A stretch of 64,000 nt of DNA from Rhodobacteraceae bacterium UBA6796 (GCA_002452815.1 DKFM01000023.1:202698-266697), one strand, 5' to 3'. Shown: positions 54,325 to 64,000, numbered from the stretch's first letter. Notes: generated from the sequence alone by a model not told the origin. Numbers and translations: made by a program.

Positions 54325-56159
54325 TCAGTTGCGCCAAATGGGCCCGAAGTGAACGCGGATTTCGCCGGGGCGGCCCATCCCCGCGCCCGAAACCACATAC
54401 TCGACCGTTGACAGACCGGCGGGCTCAAACCCGATCGCCAGGGCCTGCAGGCTTTCCTCGCCGCGCATCGCCACCGCCCAGATCACCAGTGCGATCATGC
54501 AGGTCAGCCCCACGAGATAACCCGAAAGACTGGCGCCCATTTCGCGGATCAGCCCGGCGCGACGGTTTTCCCACAGATGGCGTAGCACGATGGTGACCAG
54601 CAGCGCCAGATACAGAAACACATTGACCAGCGACAAAAGATAGAACCCGCGCGCCTGGGTCAGGTCCGACACCACCAGCACCGGGATCAGCGCCCCAAGC
54701 GCAAGCGCCGCATAAACCACGATGATCCGTGGCGGCAGTTTCGCGCTGGCCGCCTCGCCCTTGGGGGTGATGCGAAAATCGACAAAACCGCCGGAAATCC
54801 GGTCGTAAATCGCCATCGCACAGCCCCAGAACACCCAGGGCCATTGCAACAGCACGAACAGCGCCTTTTCCCAGGACAGGACCTTGGCATCCACCGGACG
54901 GAAGAACCCGTCGCGCTTGATCAGTGTGGCAAATAGCAGCATCAGCAGCATCGAGGGAATGAAATGACCGATGAAGGCGGCATAGGTCACATCGGCGAAG
55001 CGGATGTCGAAACTGACCGCCAGGATCGGCACGAAATACATCATCGCCATCGACAGGGTGAAGAACGCATACCAGCTTTGGCACAGCAGGAACAGGAACC
55101 GCAGCCGCAACGGCAGCGCGCGCAGATAGTGCGGCGTGTAGCGCAGCAACAGCGTCATCAGCGACCGCGACCACTGGAATTCCTGCGTCACCAGATCGGG
55201 CAGCGTGGCGGGCCCGTCGCCGATCGCGATGGCATCCATCGCATGCACCCCGCGCCAGCCCGCAGCCGCGATCAGCATCGTCGTCGAATGATCCTCGGCC
55301 AGTTCGGGGCCCAGACCGCCGGCCTGCTTCAGCGCCACGGTGCGCACCGCGTAATGCGACCCGATGCACATTGGCGTCAGCACCGCCGAATAGCCCGCCT
55401 GAAAGACGCCGTGAAACGCCGCTTCGGAATAGAGCCGCGTGCGCGCGGCCCAGCTTTCCCGTGTATTGGCCGAGCAGATCGAGGGCGCCGAGACGTAGCC
55501 CACTTTCGGATCGGCAAAAGGGCGCAGCATCTCGCGCAGGTAACCGGGCTGGGGCACATGATCGCTGTCGAGCTGCGCGACGATGTCGTAAGTGTCATAA
55601 CCCCAAGTATCGTAGAAATAGGCCAGATTGCCCTCTTTGCAGCGGGTCCGGCGCGGCCATTCGGCCCGGTGATAGGCCGCGATCCCCTGCCGCGACGAAA
55701 TCCGCACCCCATGCGCCGCGCACCAGGCGCGGGTGGCGTCATCGGGTGCCTCATCCGCAAGCCAGGTGTCATGCGGATAGTCCTGCGCCAGCATCGCCTC
55801 CAGCGTCTTGCGCACCACCGCAAACGGCTCTGATGGGGTTTTCGTCGTCACCATCGCCACCCGCCAGCGCCCGGGCACCGGATCGGGGGCAGATGAACGG
55901 CGGGCGGCCAGGAAGACGAGCACGAAATAGAGCTGCATCCCCCAGATCCAGAGCATGGCGCCGGTCACGATCCAATAGCGCCCCAGACCAAGGACATGGG
56001 AAGGCCGCAGCCACCATGCCCAAAACCAACCCGCCGCGACCATCCAAAGCCCAGCCACCACATAATATTTCACCGCACGCCGCCCGGACAGGATGGGGAC
56101 AAGAAACGGGCGGGATTCGGTGGCGGGATGGCCAAGCCTTGAATGAGTCATTTCTGCAG

Positions 56160-56163
<4 letters not shown>
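54325..56163 (-). CDS. Membrane-bound processive glycosyltransferase, family 2
   Basis: A 612-aa BcsA-like synthase without a PilZ domain. Two N-terminal helices (about 30-85), a cytoplasmic GT2 domain (about 100-330), and five or six C-terminal helices. Catalytic acidic residues appear as DEAPDD, LDSDHVPQPG (DxD) and AEDHST. The acceptor-binding motif is QEFQWSRS, so Q-x-x-Q-W instead of the common Q-x-x-R-W. Sugar donors could be UDP-sugars made by the co-transcribed epimerase and decarboxylase-like enzyme. It overlaps the galE-like gene by 4 nt. It should make and extrude an unbranched polysaccharide. Confidence 0.88.
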
Positions 56164-57154
<991 letters not shown>

Positions 57155-57158
<4 letters not shown>

Positions 57159-58234
57159 GACACCGCCTCCCCCGCGCGCCGTGCGGTTGCCAGTCCCTGC
57201 ATCTGCGCCAGTTCGGCGCTGAAATAGGCGATGGTCGGAACCAGCCCTTCGGCAAGCGAGATCTTCGGCGCCCAGTCGAGCAGACGCCCGGCGCGGGAAA
57301 TGTCGGGGCGGCGCTGGCGCGGGTCGTCGACCGGCAGGTCGCGATAGGTCAGCGCCGATTTCGAGCCGGTCATCTGCAGCACAAGTTGCGCCAGCTCGAT
57401 CATCGTGAACTCGCCCGGATTGCCCAGATTGACCGGGTCGTTGATCGTGGCCAGATGCTCGTCGGCATCCATCAGCGCCATCAACCCGTCGAGCATGTCG
57501 TCGATATAACAGAACGACCGCGTCTGCAGACCTTCGCCATAGATGGTGATCGGCGCACCGCTGAGCGCCTGCACCACGAAGTTCGACACCACGCGCCCGT
57601 CGCCCGGGTCCATCCGCGGACCATAGGTGTTGAATATCCGCGCGATGCGCACATCAATCCCATGCTGGCGGTTGGTTTCGTAAAACAGCGTCTCGGCCGC
57701 TCGCTTGCCCTCGTCATAACACGACCGTGGCCCGACCGTGTTGACCAGCCCGCGATAGTCTTCGGACTGCAACGGGCAATCGGGGTCGCCATAGACCTCG
57801 GAGGTCGAGCTTTGCAGAATCCGCGCGCCCTTTTCGCGAGCCAGCGCCAGCAGGTTCAGCCCACCGAAGATGCTGGTCTTGAAAGTATGCAGCGGATCGC
57901 GCTGGTATTTCGGCGGCGAAGCCGGACAGGCCAGATTGTATATCTGGTCGATCGGACCATTCACCCGGAACGGCGTGACCACATCGTGCAGCACGAAGGC
58001 AAACCGCGGATGCGGCAACAGGGCTGCGATATTCTCACTGCGCCCGGTTTCCAGATTATCCAGACAGATGACCCGGTCGCCCCGGGCAATCAGGCGTCGG
58101 CTCAGGTTCGATCCGATAAAGCCGGCCCCCCCGGCAATCAGAACCGTCCGCTCTTTGCCCCGCTCCTTACTTGTCGCACGCAAAGCCCTAGGAACACCCC
58201 CGAAATCGGGCGTGTAGACATAATCCTTCCCCAT
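57155..58234 (-). CDS. UDP-glucuronate decarboxylase-like (UXS) SDR enzyme
   Basis: A 359-aa extended SDR protein. After a 28-residue lead, the NAD loop is VLIAGGAGFIGSNLSRRL; NLACPASPPKYQRDP is the signature of UDP-xylose synthase (UXS) and close dTDP/UDP-sugar dehydratases, with Tyr/Lys in SCYDEGKRAAE. It probably makes UDP-xylose from UDP-glucuronate, hence xylose or a derived pentose may enter the polymer. The start at 58234 follows a GGGGGG stretch. It is the first gene of the UXS-galE-GT2-GH26 operon. Confidence 0.85.
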
Positions 58235-58294
58235 TTTAGCCCCCCAAAACTGAGACGAGGGCGCTTGCTTCAAAACACAAACATCCCACAACCC

Positions 58295-58560
58295 CCACCT
58301 TTCACGGATGAAGGTGGCGTCTCATCAGATCCCAAACAGTTATTGAATTTATTTCCTCAGATGTGCCCCCCAGCACCTCCGATCTTCGCAGCGAGGATAT
58401 TCGATCCCCAAGACATCACTATAATATTTTTATTACAGAAATGCCACTTAACCTTTTGGATAGTGTCGCAGCCGACCACGCATCGTCAGCCGCGAAACGG
58501 CGGGTGACGATCATATCGTCCTTGCAAACAGTCCTTTTTCGGGCCAAGGGACTGTTTTTA
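58295..58560 (+). ncRNA. Candidate small RNA in the gap upstream of the polysaccharide operon
   Basis: This plus-strand stretch contains a bulged hairpin (58295-58317, CCACCTTTCA/TGAAGGTGG), a hairpin with a C-only-type loop (GTGC-CCCCCA-GCAC, 58363-58376) followed by CTCC, and a strong intrinsic terminator (58526-58559). No protein gene lies upstream on this strand for over 5 kb. C-rich loops are typical of anti-Shine-Dalgarno sRNAs. The 5' end is unknown: a TATAAT at 58420 would give a short form of about 130 nt, while the upstream hairpins would require an earlier start. The hairpins could instead belong to the minus-strand leader of the UXS gene. No other feature was seen in 58235-58294. 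Confidence 0.45.
58526..58559 (+). terminator. Rho-independent terminator with no gene upstream
   Basis: AAACAGTCC (58526-58534) pairs with GGACTGTTT (58549-58557), extended inward by T-G and T-A pairs, and ends in a run of five T on the plus strand. On the minus strand the flank is TTTGC, much weaker. The genes on both sides are on the minus strand, so it must serve an unannotated plus-strand transcript. Confidence 0.75.
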
Positions 58561-58617
58561 CATTCTATTTACCGCGTTCATCCGCAGCCGCGACAGACGC
58601 GCTGCCGCCTGGTGTTT

Positions 58618-58657
58618 GGCAAAAAATGACCGGAAATCATTCAGTTCCCGGTCATTT
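58618..58657 (-). terminator. Rho-independent terminator of the SEL1-repeat gene
   Basis: AAATGACCGG (58624-58633) and CCGGTCATTT (58648-58657) form a perfect 10-bp stem with a 14-nt loop; on the minus strand it is followed by a T-run (positions 58621-58626). It lies 70 bp past the stop of the SEL1-repeat gene. The stretch 58658-58727 shows nothing else. Confidence 0.85.
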
Positions 58658-58727
58658 CGGCATCAAGACCACACCCCGACCGCCGACAGGGTCCGAATCG
58701 GCCCCAAATACCCCACGGAGCCTTTGG

Positions 58728-59939
58728 CTACTGCGCGGCGATCAGCGCGCCGATCAGCTCACCGCGCAGCACCCCATGACCGCAATCGTTCCGGCCCAGT
58801 GTCGCACGACACATCCGCGACAGGCCACGCAGTGTCTTTTCCCCCGCCAGCCCGTCAAGCTTGCCCGCATATTGCCCGACCTGTTTCATCCGCGCTTGCA
58901 GCAGGTAGATCGCGAAATTCGGGTTCGCCTTGAACAGATCCTTGCCGAAATCCGCATCCACCGGTTCGGGCGCAGCCGCCAGTTGCTCTTGCAATCCGGC
59001 ATAGGTGCGCAGCTGCTTGGTCTTGGCCGCGGCGATGGTGAAGCCATAGCGCCATTGCTCGGCCGGGCTCAGCAGCGCGGCGTGACGCTCGACCAGGGTC
59101 GCGGCACGGGCGGGCTCTTTGCGGATGTTCAGGCCGTTGCCATCCCGCACCAGCCCGATCAGATAACGCGCGGCCTCGGCATTACCCGCATCCGCGGCCG
59201 CCCCCAGTTTCGCCAGCGTGGCCGGACCGTCGGCGCGCATCGAGATGCCCCACATCTGCCGTGTGGCATCCAGCACCTCGATCCGTTCGTTACCCATGGC
59301 GCGCGCCCGGCGGGCAAAATCGTCGAATTTCATCCGCGAGGTCTTGCCGCCGCCGAGGTAGCCATACATCGCCCCCTCGGCCAGAATGGCCCAGGCCGCA
59401 CCCTGCCCCATCTCTCCGGCGCGAACCAGATAGGCCTGTGCGGCCTTGGGGTCTTTCTGACTCCACATCAGCGCTTCGCCATAAAGCCGCAACCCGGTCG
59501 GATCGCCCCGGTCGGCCGCCTGTTCGAACAGCTCGCGCGCGCGTTCCATGTCCTTCGGCAGGCCGGAGCCATACAGCAAAAACGTCCCCAGCGAGAGCTG
59601 CGCCTTGACATCCCCGGCCGCGGCGGCGGTCTCCAGCAGCGCGCGCCCGGTCGCGGGATCGCTTGGCCCCGCCCAGCCACCGATCAGCATTTCGCCCAGA
59701 TCGCGCTGCGCCACGACATCGCCCGCAGCAGCCAGATCCCGCAGGATCGCCATTCCGGCATCGACATCCGGCGTGACGCCCTCGGCGCCATAGATCAGGG
59801 CCATGCCCTGTGCATGCGTCGGCGCCGCCCCGGTTTGCGCAAGGGTGCCATCGACCGCGAACACCGCCAAGGCCGCAACGCAAACCCCGATCCGGAGCCC
59901 CCGCGTCCGCCACAACTGCCTGGAAACGAAACTCGTCAT
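58728..59939 (-). CDS. Exported SEL1-repeat protein
   Basis: A 403-aa periplasmic protein. The signal peptide spans about residues 1-35 (LRIGVCVAALAVFAVDGTLA). It is followed by SEL1-type tandem repeats from about 40 to 290 (AQRDLGEMLIGGWAGPSDPATGRALLETAAAAGD is one unit; AQLSLGTFLLYGSGLPKDMERARELFEQAADRGD the next). The C-terminal 60 residues, with KLDGLAGEKTLRGL, resemble a peptidoglycan-binding-like or exopolysaccharide-scaffold end. Such proteins (AlgK-like) scaffold polysaccharide secretion machinery. It is next to the polysaccharide operon on the same strand but has its own terminator. The ATG at 59939 follows GGGAGGG. Confidence 0.8.
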   Translation of the reverse strand: MTSFVSRQLWRTRGLRIGVCVAALAVFAVDGTLAQTGAAPTHAQGMALIYGAEGVTPDVDAGMAILRDLAAAGDVVAQRDLGEMLIGGWAGPSDPATGRALLETAAAAGDVKAQLSLGTFLLYGSGLPKDMERARELFEQAADRGDPTGLRLYGEALMWSQKDPKAAQAYLVRAGEMGQGAAWAILAEGAMYGYLGGGKTSRMKFDDFARRARAMGNERIEVLDATRQMWGISMRADGPATLAKLGAAADAGNAEAARYLIGLVRDGNGLNIRKEPARAATLVERHAALLSPAEQWRYGFTIAAAKTKQLRTYAGLQEQLAAAPEPVDADFGKDLFKANPNFAIYLLQARMKQVGQYAGKLDGLAGEKTLRGLSRMCRATLGRNDCGHGVLRGELIGALIAAQ

Positions 59940-59988
59940 GATCACCCTCCCGTTCGTTGATCTTGCACGCGCAGCAGAATACCACGCG

Positions 59989-60012
59989 CTGCACCGGCAA
60001 GCCCCGGTGCAG
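59989..60012. terminator. Stem-loop after the dmm operon
   Basis: CTGCACCGG (59989-59997) and CCGGTGCAG (60004-60012) make a perfect 9-bp stem with a 6-nt loop. It lies about 90 bp past the stop of the N-demethylase gene, without a U-tract. The rest of the gap 59940-60099 shows no clear promoter. Confidence 0.5.
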
Positions 60013-60099
60013 GATTCGGAATGGATCGTGACCTGCGCTGTTCATAGCACATATTCGCGCAATTGTGCAGTGCAAAGGTGTCGGATGTCGCAGGCTTGC

Positions 60100-61140
60100 T
60101 CAGTCCGGGAAGATCCCGGGCGAGGTTTCGGCGCCATCGTCGAATTGTTCCAGATAATCGACGATTACCGGCCGGTTGACCGCAAAGCCCTTGTATTCGG
60201 CCAGCTCGTCGGGCAGGTCGCGCAGCACCCGGTGCAGACGGCGGCCCCATTTTGGCACCGTCACGATATCCTCCAGCGAACACAGGTAGCAGCGGATCGG
60301 AAAGGCAATCGCGTTCGAGCGCGGCAACCGCCACAGCGTCTGCAACTCGACCCGCAGGTATTGCTTCGATCCCACCGTCGCGGGCGTGATCGTGCGCTTT
60401 TCCGGGCCCCATTTATGGTAGTTTTCCGGGCTGGTATCGAGCCGCGGATTGACCGTCATCGTCCAGTTCAGCCGCCGCGTCGGTGCCCCTTGTTGCAGGT
60501 TCAGCAGGAATTTCAGCGCGCGCTGGAACACCCCCATCTCATTGGCCTTGGGCACCGGGGCGTGCCATTCGAAGAAGTTCATCCCGATGTCGAAATCCAG
60601 CGACCAGTCGGCCTGGCTGGTAATCATGCCCGCATCCATCCACAGATTGCCCTCGCGCTGATCCAGCAGCGCGTGGTCGCCCTGGGTCTGGCGGGTGATG
60701 TATTCCAGCGGCCCGCAGGGCAGCGTGGTCGCATCCAGAAAGGTGAAGCGTTGCTCGATCCCCAGCGGACGGTTGATCCAGTGCCAGCGGTCGCCGTCGC
60801 GGTGCAGTTCGAACAGATCCGGGTAATCCTCGGATTTCGACACCATCACCAGTTCCAGGAAATCCCAGCCCGCCAGTTCCATATGCGGCAGCGACTGGCA
60901 GCGCAGCGGATCGTCGCGCAGGGTGATTTCGCGGTCGCGCATCTCGGCCACATAATGTTCGTCGACATCGAAGCGTTTCTCGAACGGGCTGCCCGCCCGC
61001 CCGCCCGCGTGCGGCTCCAGGTTGACCGAATACATGTAGCTGTCCTGGTCGAACGGGAACGGGAAGCGGCGGATGCCTTCGGGCGAGTTGTGGAAGGTAT
61101 AGTCGTCGCGGAAGGTTTCGTCGTGGAATTGCAGCGTCAT
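60100..61140 (-). CDS. dmmC: Heme-dependent oxidative N-demethylase, dimethylamine monooxygenase subunit DmmC
   Basis: A 346-aa DUF3445-family protein, the heme-binding catalytic subunit of dimethylamine monooxygenase that demethylates secondary amines to methylamine and formaldehyde. Recognisable stretches are FPFPFDQDSYMYSVNLEPH near the start, LPCGPLEYITRQTQGDHALLDQR and LRVELQTLWRLPRSNAIAFPIRCYL (with the arginines used by the family in heme and substrate contacts). It is the last gene of dmmD-A-B-C, with a 9-nt gap from the reductase gene. Presence of all partners makes this call secure; the subunit letters follow the marine Roseobacter/Pseudomonas naming as I recall it. Confidence 0.88.
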   Translation of the reverse strand: MTLQFHDETFRDDYTFHNSPEGIRRFPFPFDQDSYMYSVNLEPHAGGRAGSPFEKRFDVDEHYVAEMRDREITLRDDPLRCQSLPHMELAGWDFLELVMVSKSEDYPDLFELHRDGDRWHWINRPLGIEQRFTFLDATTLPCGPLEYITRQTQGDHALLDQREGNLWMDAGMITSQADWSLDFDIGMNFFEWHAPVPKANEMGVFQRALKFLLNLQQGAPTRRLNWTMTVNPRLDTSPENYHKWGPEKRTITPATVGSKQYLRVELQTLWRLPRSNAIAFPIRCYLCSLEDIVTVPKWGRRLHRVLRDLPDELAEYKGFAVNRPVIVDYLEQFDDGAETSPGIFPD

Positions 61141-61149
61141 CAGTGCCTC

Positions 61150-62097
61150 CTAGAGGTCGAGAATAAGGGTGTCGCCCCGGAACCGCGACACGCAGGGCAT
61201 GATCTTGGTCTGGCTGGATTTTTCGTCATCCGACAGCCAGTGATCGTGATGCTCCAGCTGCCCGTGGCAGGCGCTGACCCCGGTTTCGCAGCGCCCGCAG
61301 GCGCCGCCCCGGCATGACCAGTCGACCGGCACCTGCGCGGCCTCCAGCGCTTCGAGCAGGCTTTGATGCGCGCCCACCGTCACCGTCCGGCCCGAGCGCG
61401 CAAGGGTCACGGTAAAGGGCGTGCCGGGGGGCGGTGCCATGAACACCTCGGAATGCAGCGCGCCCCGGGGCCAGCCCAGCCGCGCAGCCGTTTCCGCCAC
61501 CGCGTCGATCAGGCCCTCGGGGCCGCAGGTATAGACATGCGTGCCCAGTGGTTGCCCGCCCAGCACCGCGCCCAGATCCATCCGGTTGCCCTCGTCCGAG
61601 ATATGCACATGGATCTGCGGCAGATCGGGCAACAGCGCCAACCCCGCAGCCTCGGCGCGCGAGCGCGCGGCATAATGCAGCTCGAACGGCATTTGCAGGC
61701 GCGCCAGCTGTTTCAGCTGCGCCACGAAGGGCGTGATGCCGATGCCGCCCGCGATCATCACATGTTTCTTCGCGCGCAGGTCCAGCGCGAACAGGTTCAG
61801 CGGCGCGGAAATCCGCAGCAGATCGCCCACCACGACCTGCCGGTGCAAAAAGACCGAACCGCCGCGGCCGCCATCTTCGCGCCGCACGGCGATTTCATAG
61901 CCCGACCCATCCAGCGGATCGGAAATCAGCGAATAGGCATTGCGCCGCAGGACGTCCCCGTCCGGCATTTCCACGACGACATGCGCGCCGCCGGAAAACA
62001 GCGGCAGGGCCGCGCCTTCGGGGTGCTCGAACCGGAACCGGGTGACCAGCGGCGACAAGGCTTCGCGCGCGGTGACGCGCAACATCTGGGCGCTCAT
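61150..62097 (-). CDS. dmmB: Ferredoxin-type oxidoreductase, dimethylamine monooxygenase subunit DmmB
   Basis: A 315-aa phthalate-dioxygenase-reductase-like protein that passes NAD(P)H electrons to the heme subunit. FMN/FAD site RNAYSLISDPLDGSGYEIAVR (about residues 60-80), nucleotide site AGGIGITPFVAQLK (about 125), TCGPEG, and a C-terminal plant-type 2Fe-2S domain with DWSCRGGACGRCETGVSAC and a fourth cysteine in KIMPCVSR. Start at 62097, overlapping the preceding gene by 4 nt. Confidence 0.9.
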   Translation of the reverse strand: MSAQMLRVTAREALSPLVTRFRFEHPEGAALPLFSGGAHVVVEMPDGDVLRRNAYSLISDPLDGSGYEIAVRREDGGRGGSVFLHRQVVVGDLLRISAPLNLFALDLRAKKHVMIAGGIGITPFVAQLKQLARLQMPFELHYAARSRAEAAGLALLPDLPQIHVHISDEGNRMDLGAVLGGQPLGTHVYTCGPEGLIDAVAETAARLGWPRGALHSEVFMAPPPGTPFTVTLARSGRTVTVGAHQSLLEALEAAQVPVDWSCRGGACGRCETGVSACHGQLEHHDHWLSDDEKSSQTKIMPCVSRFRGDTLILDL

Positions 62098-62696
62098 GGT
62101 TTGATCTCCTGCACGGGGGGGATGAGGCCGGGGGTTTCGGCATCGACGCAGACGCCCTGAAACGCCCCCAGACGGCGCGAGAAATGGTCGCGCACGAACA
62201 GCGTCAGGCCACAATGCGAACAGACGAACGGGTCGGTGGTGACGTTTTCGGTCATCCCCTTGCAATGCACGCATTGCATCCGCCGCGCGATATGGCCGCG
62301 ATGTTCGGACTGGATCGCATCGGCGGGCAGCCCCGCCGCCAGCGCCTCGGCCGTGGCCTGCCCGATCAGCCCCTCGGTCCCCGCCAGATACAGCTGCGTG
62401 CCCATATGCGCATCCGCCAGCGCCTTGCGGAAGCGTTCCAGACAGGCGGCGAAGCTGGGGGCCTCGCGATACATCCGCGGGTTCAGCGCCGCCAGCCGGG
62501 GGCCGAAATCGGTGCCCGCGGGAATGAACATCAGATGCGCGCGATCCATGACCGAGCGGTCCTGCGCCGCCAGATCCAGGATCGCCTCGGCACCGGCGCC
62601 GTCCGCCAGCAGGATCGCAGGCGTAGCCCCCTGCGAGGTCAGCCCGGGATAGACCGGGCGGGTCGTGATCGAGGGGGAAAAGTGAGTTCGAGGCAT
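62094..62696 (-). CDS. dmmA: Dimethylamine monooxygenase subunit DmmA-like protein
   Basis: A 200-aa protein unique to these operons. The N-terminal 130 residues look like a Rossmann-type ferredoxin-reductase fragment (FIPAGTDFGPRL, LYLAGTEGLIGQATAEAL) and the C-terminal part is a zinc-ribbon or rubredoxin-like module with two CxxC pairs, CVHC and CSHC, ending in LFVRDHFSRRLGAFQGVCVD. It is expected to take part in electron transfer or complex assembly. The start at 62696 leaves 58 bp to the GcvT-like gene. Confidence 0.82.
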   Translation of the reverse strand: MPRTHFSPSITTRPVYPGLTSQGATPAILLADGAGAEAILDLAAQDRSVMDRAHLMFIPAGTDFGPRLAALNPRMYREAPSFAACLERFRKALADAHMGTQLYLAGTEGLIGQATAEALAAGLPADAIQSEHRGHIARRMQCVHCKGMTENVTTDPFVCSHCGLTLFVRDHFSRRLGAFQGVCVDAETPGLIPPVQEIKP

Positions 62697-62754
62697 GGCA
62701 TGGTCCCTATTGGTTGCGGGCGGGGCGATCTGATGCCGCCCCTGCCCTGACGCA

Positions 62755-63891
62755 TCAGCCCTTGGCGGTGCGGCGCTTCTTGTCGGGGTCGAAGAAGGGC
62801 ATCGGCGCGGTGACGGCACCGATCCGGCCCGCATCCTTGCTGTCGACGACCAGCCGGGTGCCTTCGTTGGCGCAATCGACCGGCAGCCGGGCAATCGCCA
62901 CGGTCCAGTCGTTGAGCGGCGAATACATCGCCTGCGTCACGACACCGATCTGTTGGCCGTCGCGCAGCACCGGCGCGCCGTTTTCGGGCGGCACCTTTCC
63001 GGCCAGCTTCAGACCCCAGATCTTGAACCGTTCGCGCCCCTTCAGGCGGTAATGCTCTTCCGCGCCCCGGAACCCGGTCTTGCCCGGGCTGACGGTGAAA
63101 TCGAGCCCCAGTTCCCACAGCGTATCGCCGCAGGGATCGTTCTCGAACGGGTAGGCCTCGGAATTGTCATAAGGGAAGAACAGCAGATAGCTTTCGGTGC
63201 GCAGCAGATCGAGCGTGGTGAACCGGCACGGGATGATCCCCATCGCGGCGCCTTCGGCCACGATCCGATCCCAGACCATCGGCGCATCCTGACCGCGCAC
63301 GAACAGCTCATACCCCCGCTCGCCGGTATAGCCGGTGCGCGAGATCATCGCGGGCACGCCGAACAGCGACGTCGGCATATGGCTGAAATAGGTCAGATTA
63401 CGGATGCCGGGGACGTATTTTTCCAGGAAATCCACCGCCAGCGGGCCCTGCAGCGACAGATCGTGCAGGTTGTCGTCGAACCGGATCGACACATCGCGGC
63501 CGGTCGCGGCCATGGTCAGTTGCTCGTGCCCCGCGCCCGCACCATGCACCACCATGAAGGCATTGGGCCCGGTGCGATAGATCACGCAGTCATCGACGAA
63601 CTTGCCCGCGTCATTCAACATGCAGGCATAGACCGCGCGCCCCGGCATCAGCTTTTCGACATTGCGGGTGGTGGCGCGGTCGATCACATGGCTGGCGGCC
63701 GGGCCGGTGATATGCACCTTCTTCAGCCCCGAGACATCCATGATCCCCGCCTTGGTTCGGATCGCCATATATTCGGCCAGCGGGTCGCCGTCATAGGACC
63801 ATGCGGTGCCCATCCCGCTCCAGTCTTCGAGGCCGGAGCCGAGCGCGCGGTGCCGGTCGGCCAGCGTCGAAAATCTCCACGATGCGGTCAT
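62755..63891 (-). CDS. dmmD: GcvT-like aminomethyltransferase-fold protein of the dmm operon
   Basis: A 378-aa protein of the glycine-cleavage T-protein family, with a folate-binding N-terminal domain (GIMDVSGLKKVHITGPAASHVIDRATTRNVEKLMPGR) and the C-terminal OB-like domain. FSHMPTSLFGVPAMISRTGYTGERGYEL is the folate-site region. In dmm operons it is thought to capture the formaldehyde released by demethylation on tetrahydrofolate. It is the first gene of the group, followed by dmmA, dmmB and dmmC. Confidence 0.87.
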   Translation of the reverse strand: MTASWRFSTLADRHRALGSGLEDWSGMGTAWSYDGDPLAEYMAIRTKAGIMDVSGLKKVHITGPAASHVIDRATTRNVEKLMPGRAVYACMLNDAGKFVDDCVIYRTGPNAFMVVHGAGAGHEQLTMAATGRDVSIRFDDNLHDLSLQGPLAVDFLEKYVPGIRNLTYFSHMPTSLFGVPAMISRTGYTGERGYELFVRGQDAPMVWDRIVAEGAAMGIIPCRFTTLDLLRTESYLLFFPYDNSEAYPFENDPCGDTLWELGLDFTVSPGKTGFRGAEEHYRLKGRERFKIWGLKLAGKVPPENGAPVLRDGQQIGVVTQAMYSPLNDWTVAIARLPVDCANEGTRLVVDSKDAGRIGAVTAPMPFFDPDKKRRTAKG

Positions 63892-63930
63892 GTTTCGCTT
63901 CCTTGTCCTGTCATCAGTCGTTTGTGTGGT

Positions 63931-63957
63931 CCCACGGGCGGGCCTTCCGCCCGTGGG
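63931..63957. terminator. Stem-loop upstream of dmmD
   Basis: CCCACGGGCGG (63931-63941) and CCGCCCGTGGG (63947-63957) form a perfect 11-bp stem around GCCTT. It lies 9 bp past the stop codon of the truncated gene at the right edge and 40 bp before dmmD, so it could end or attenuate transcription coming from beyond the window. No U-tract on the minus strand. Confidence 0.6.
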
Positions 63958-63966
63958 TATCTTGCT

Positions 63967-64000
63967 TAGTGGTGTCCGTTTTTGGCGGCGTGATAAGCGT
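63967..64000 (-). CDS. 3' end of a gene entering from the right edge
   Basis: The minus-strand frame ending in TAA at 63967-63969 reads AYHAAKNGHH and has the look of a real C-terminus, with the stop placed just before the 63931-63957 hairpin. Only about ten codons are inside the window, so neither the family nor the frame can be proven. A methylamine- or ammonium-related gene would fit the dmm context, but this is guesswork. Confidence 0.3.

Overview
The window is a GC-rich, gene-dense chromosomal stretch with no rRNA, tRNA, transposase, phage gene or CRISPR array that I could find. The content (a TakP-like TRAP transporter, a dimethylamine monooxygenase operon, FCD-type GntR regulators, many ABC importers, class Ib ribonucleotide reductase under a cobalamin riboswitch) suggests an alphaproteobacterium of the Rhodobacterales / Rhodobacteraceae. 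This is inferred from gene content and style only; no database search was possible.

Layout. (1) 45-4145, minus: nrdHIEF behind a strong promoter and a complete cobalamin riboswitch. (2) 4256-16284: a TetR regulator divergent from a plus-strand operon holding a branched-chain-type ABC importer (ATPase, two permeases, binding protein, second ATPase) followed by acyl-CoA ligase, acyl-CoA dehydrogenase, SDR dehydrogenase, thiolase and an enoyl-CoA hydratase. This is an importer with its own beta-oxidation cycle. (3) 16464-20776: a large DUF2339 membrane protein and an exported phytase-esterase-like protein, each with its own terminator. (4) 20794-28834: a second Liv-type importer with an M20 deacylase and an amidase, divergent from an XRE-cupin regulator with twin operators.

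(5) 28878-43555: two divergent operons. The minus one carries a GntR regulator, a Dpp/Gsi-type peptide importer, a gamma-glutamyltransferase-family hydrolase and DUF1028. The plus one carries a TRAP transporter, a second gamma-glutamyltransferase-family hydrolase and a TSUP exporter. An AT-rich 418-bp control region with a palindromic GntR-type site lies between them. (6) 43559-52773: a GntR gene, then a GNAT transferase, an N-acylamino acid racemase-type enolase, a polar amino-acid ABC importer and an RpiR regulator, then ornithine cyclodeaminase and arginase, with a divergent Lrp regulator. Together these look like uptake of cationic amino acids (possibly D-forms) and their conversion through ornithine to proline.

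(7) 52874-59939: a small secreted protein, then a polysaccharide locus (UDP-xylose-synthase-like dehydratase/decarboxylase, GalE, a membrane GT2 synthase, a GH26-like exported glycosidase, a SEL1-repeat periplasmic protein). The 493-bp gap inside it contains an intrinsic terminator with no protein gene upstream on that strand, so a small RNA is likely. (8) 60100-63891: the dmm operon (heme-dependent N-demethylase, ferredoxin reductase, DmmA-like zinc protein, GcvT-like protein). A truncated gene enters from the right edge.

Most operons are tightly packed with 4-nt ATGA overlaps or short gaps, and several have clear stem-loops at their ends or after the binding-protein gene. The least explained units are the GT2/GH26 polysaccharide locus with its putative sRNA, the hydratase that has lost its NAD-binding domain, the paired importer/cytosolic gamma-glutamyltransferase operons, and the racemase/arginase block.
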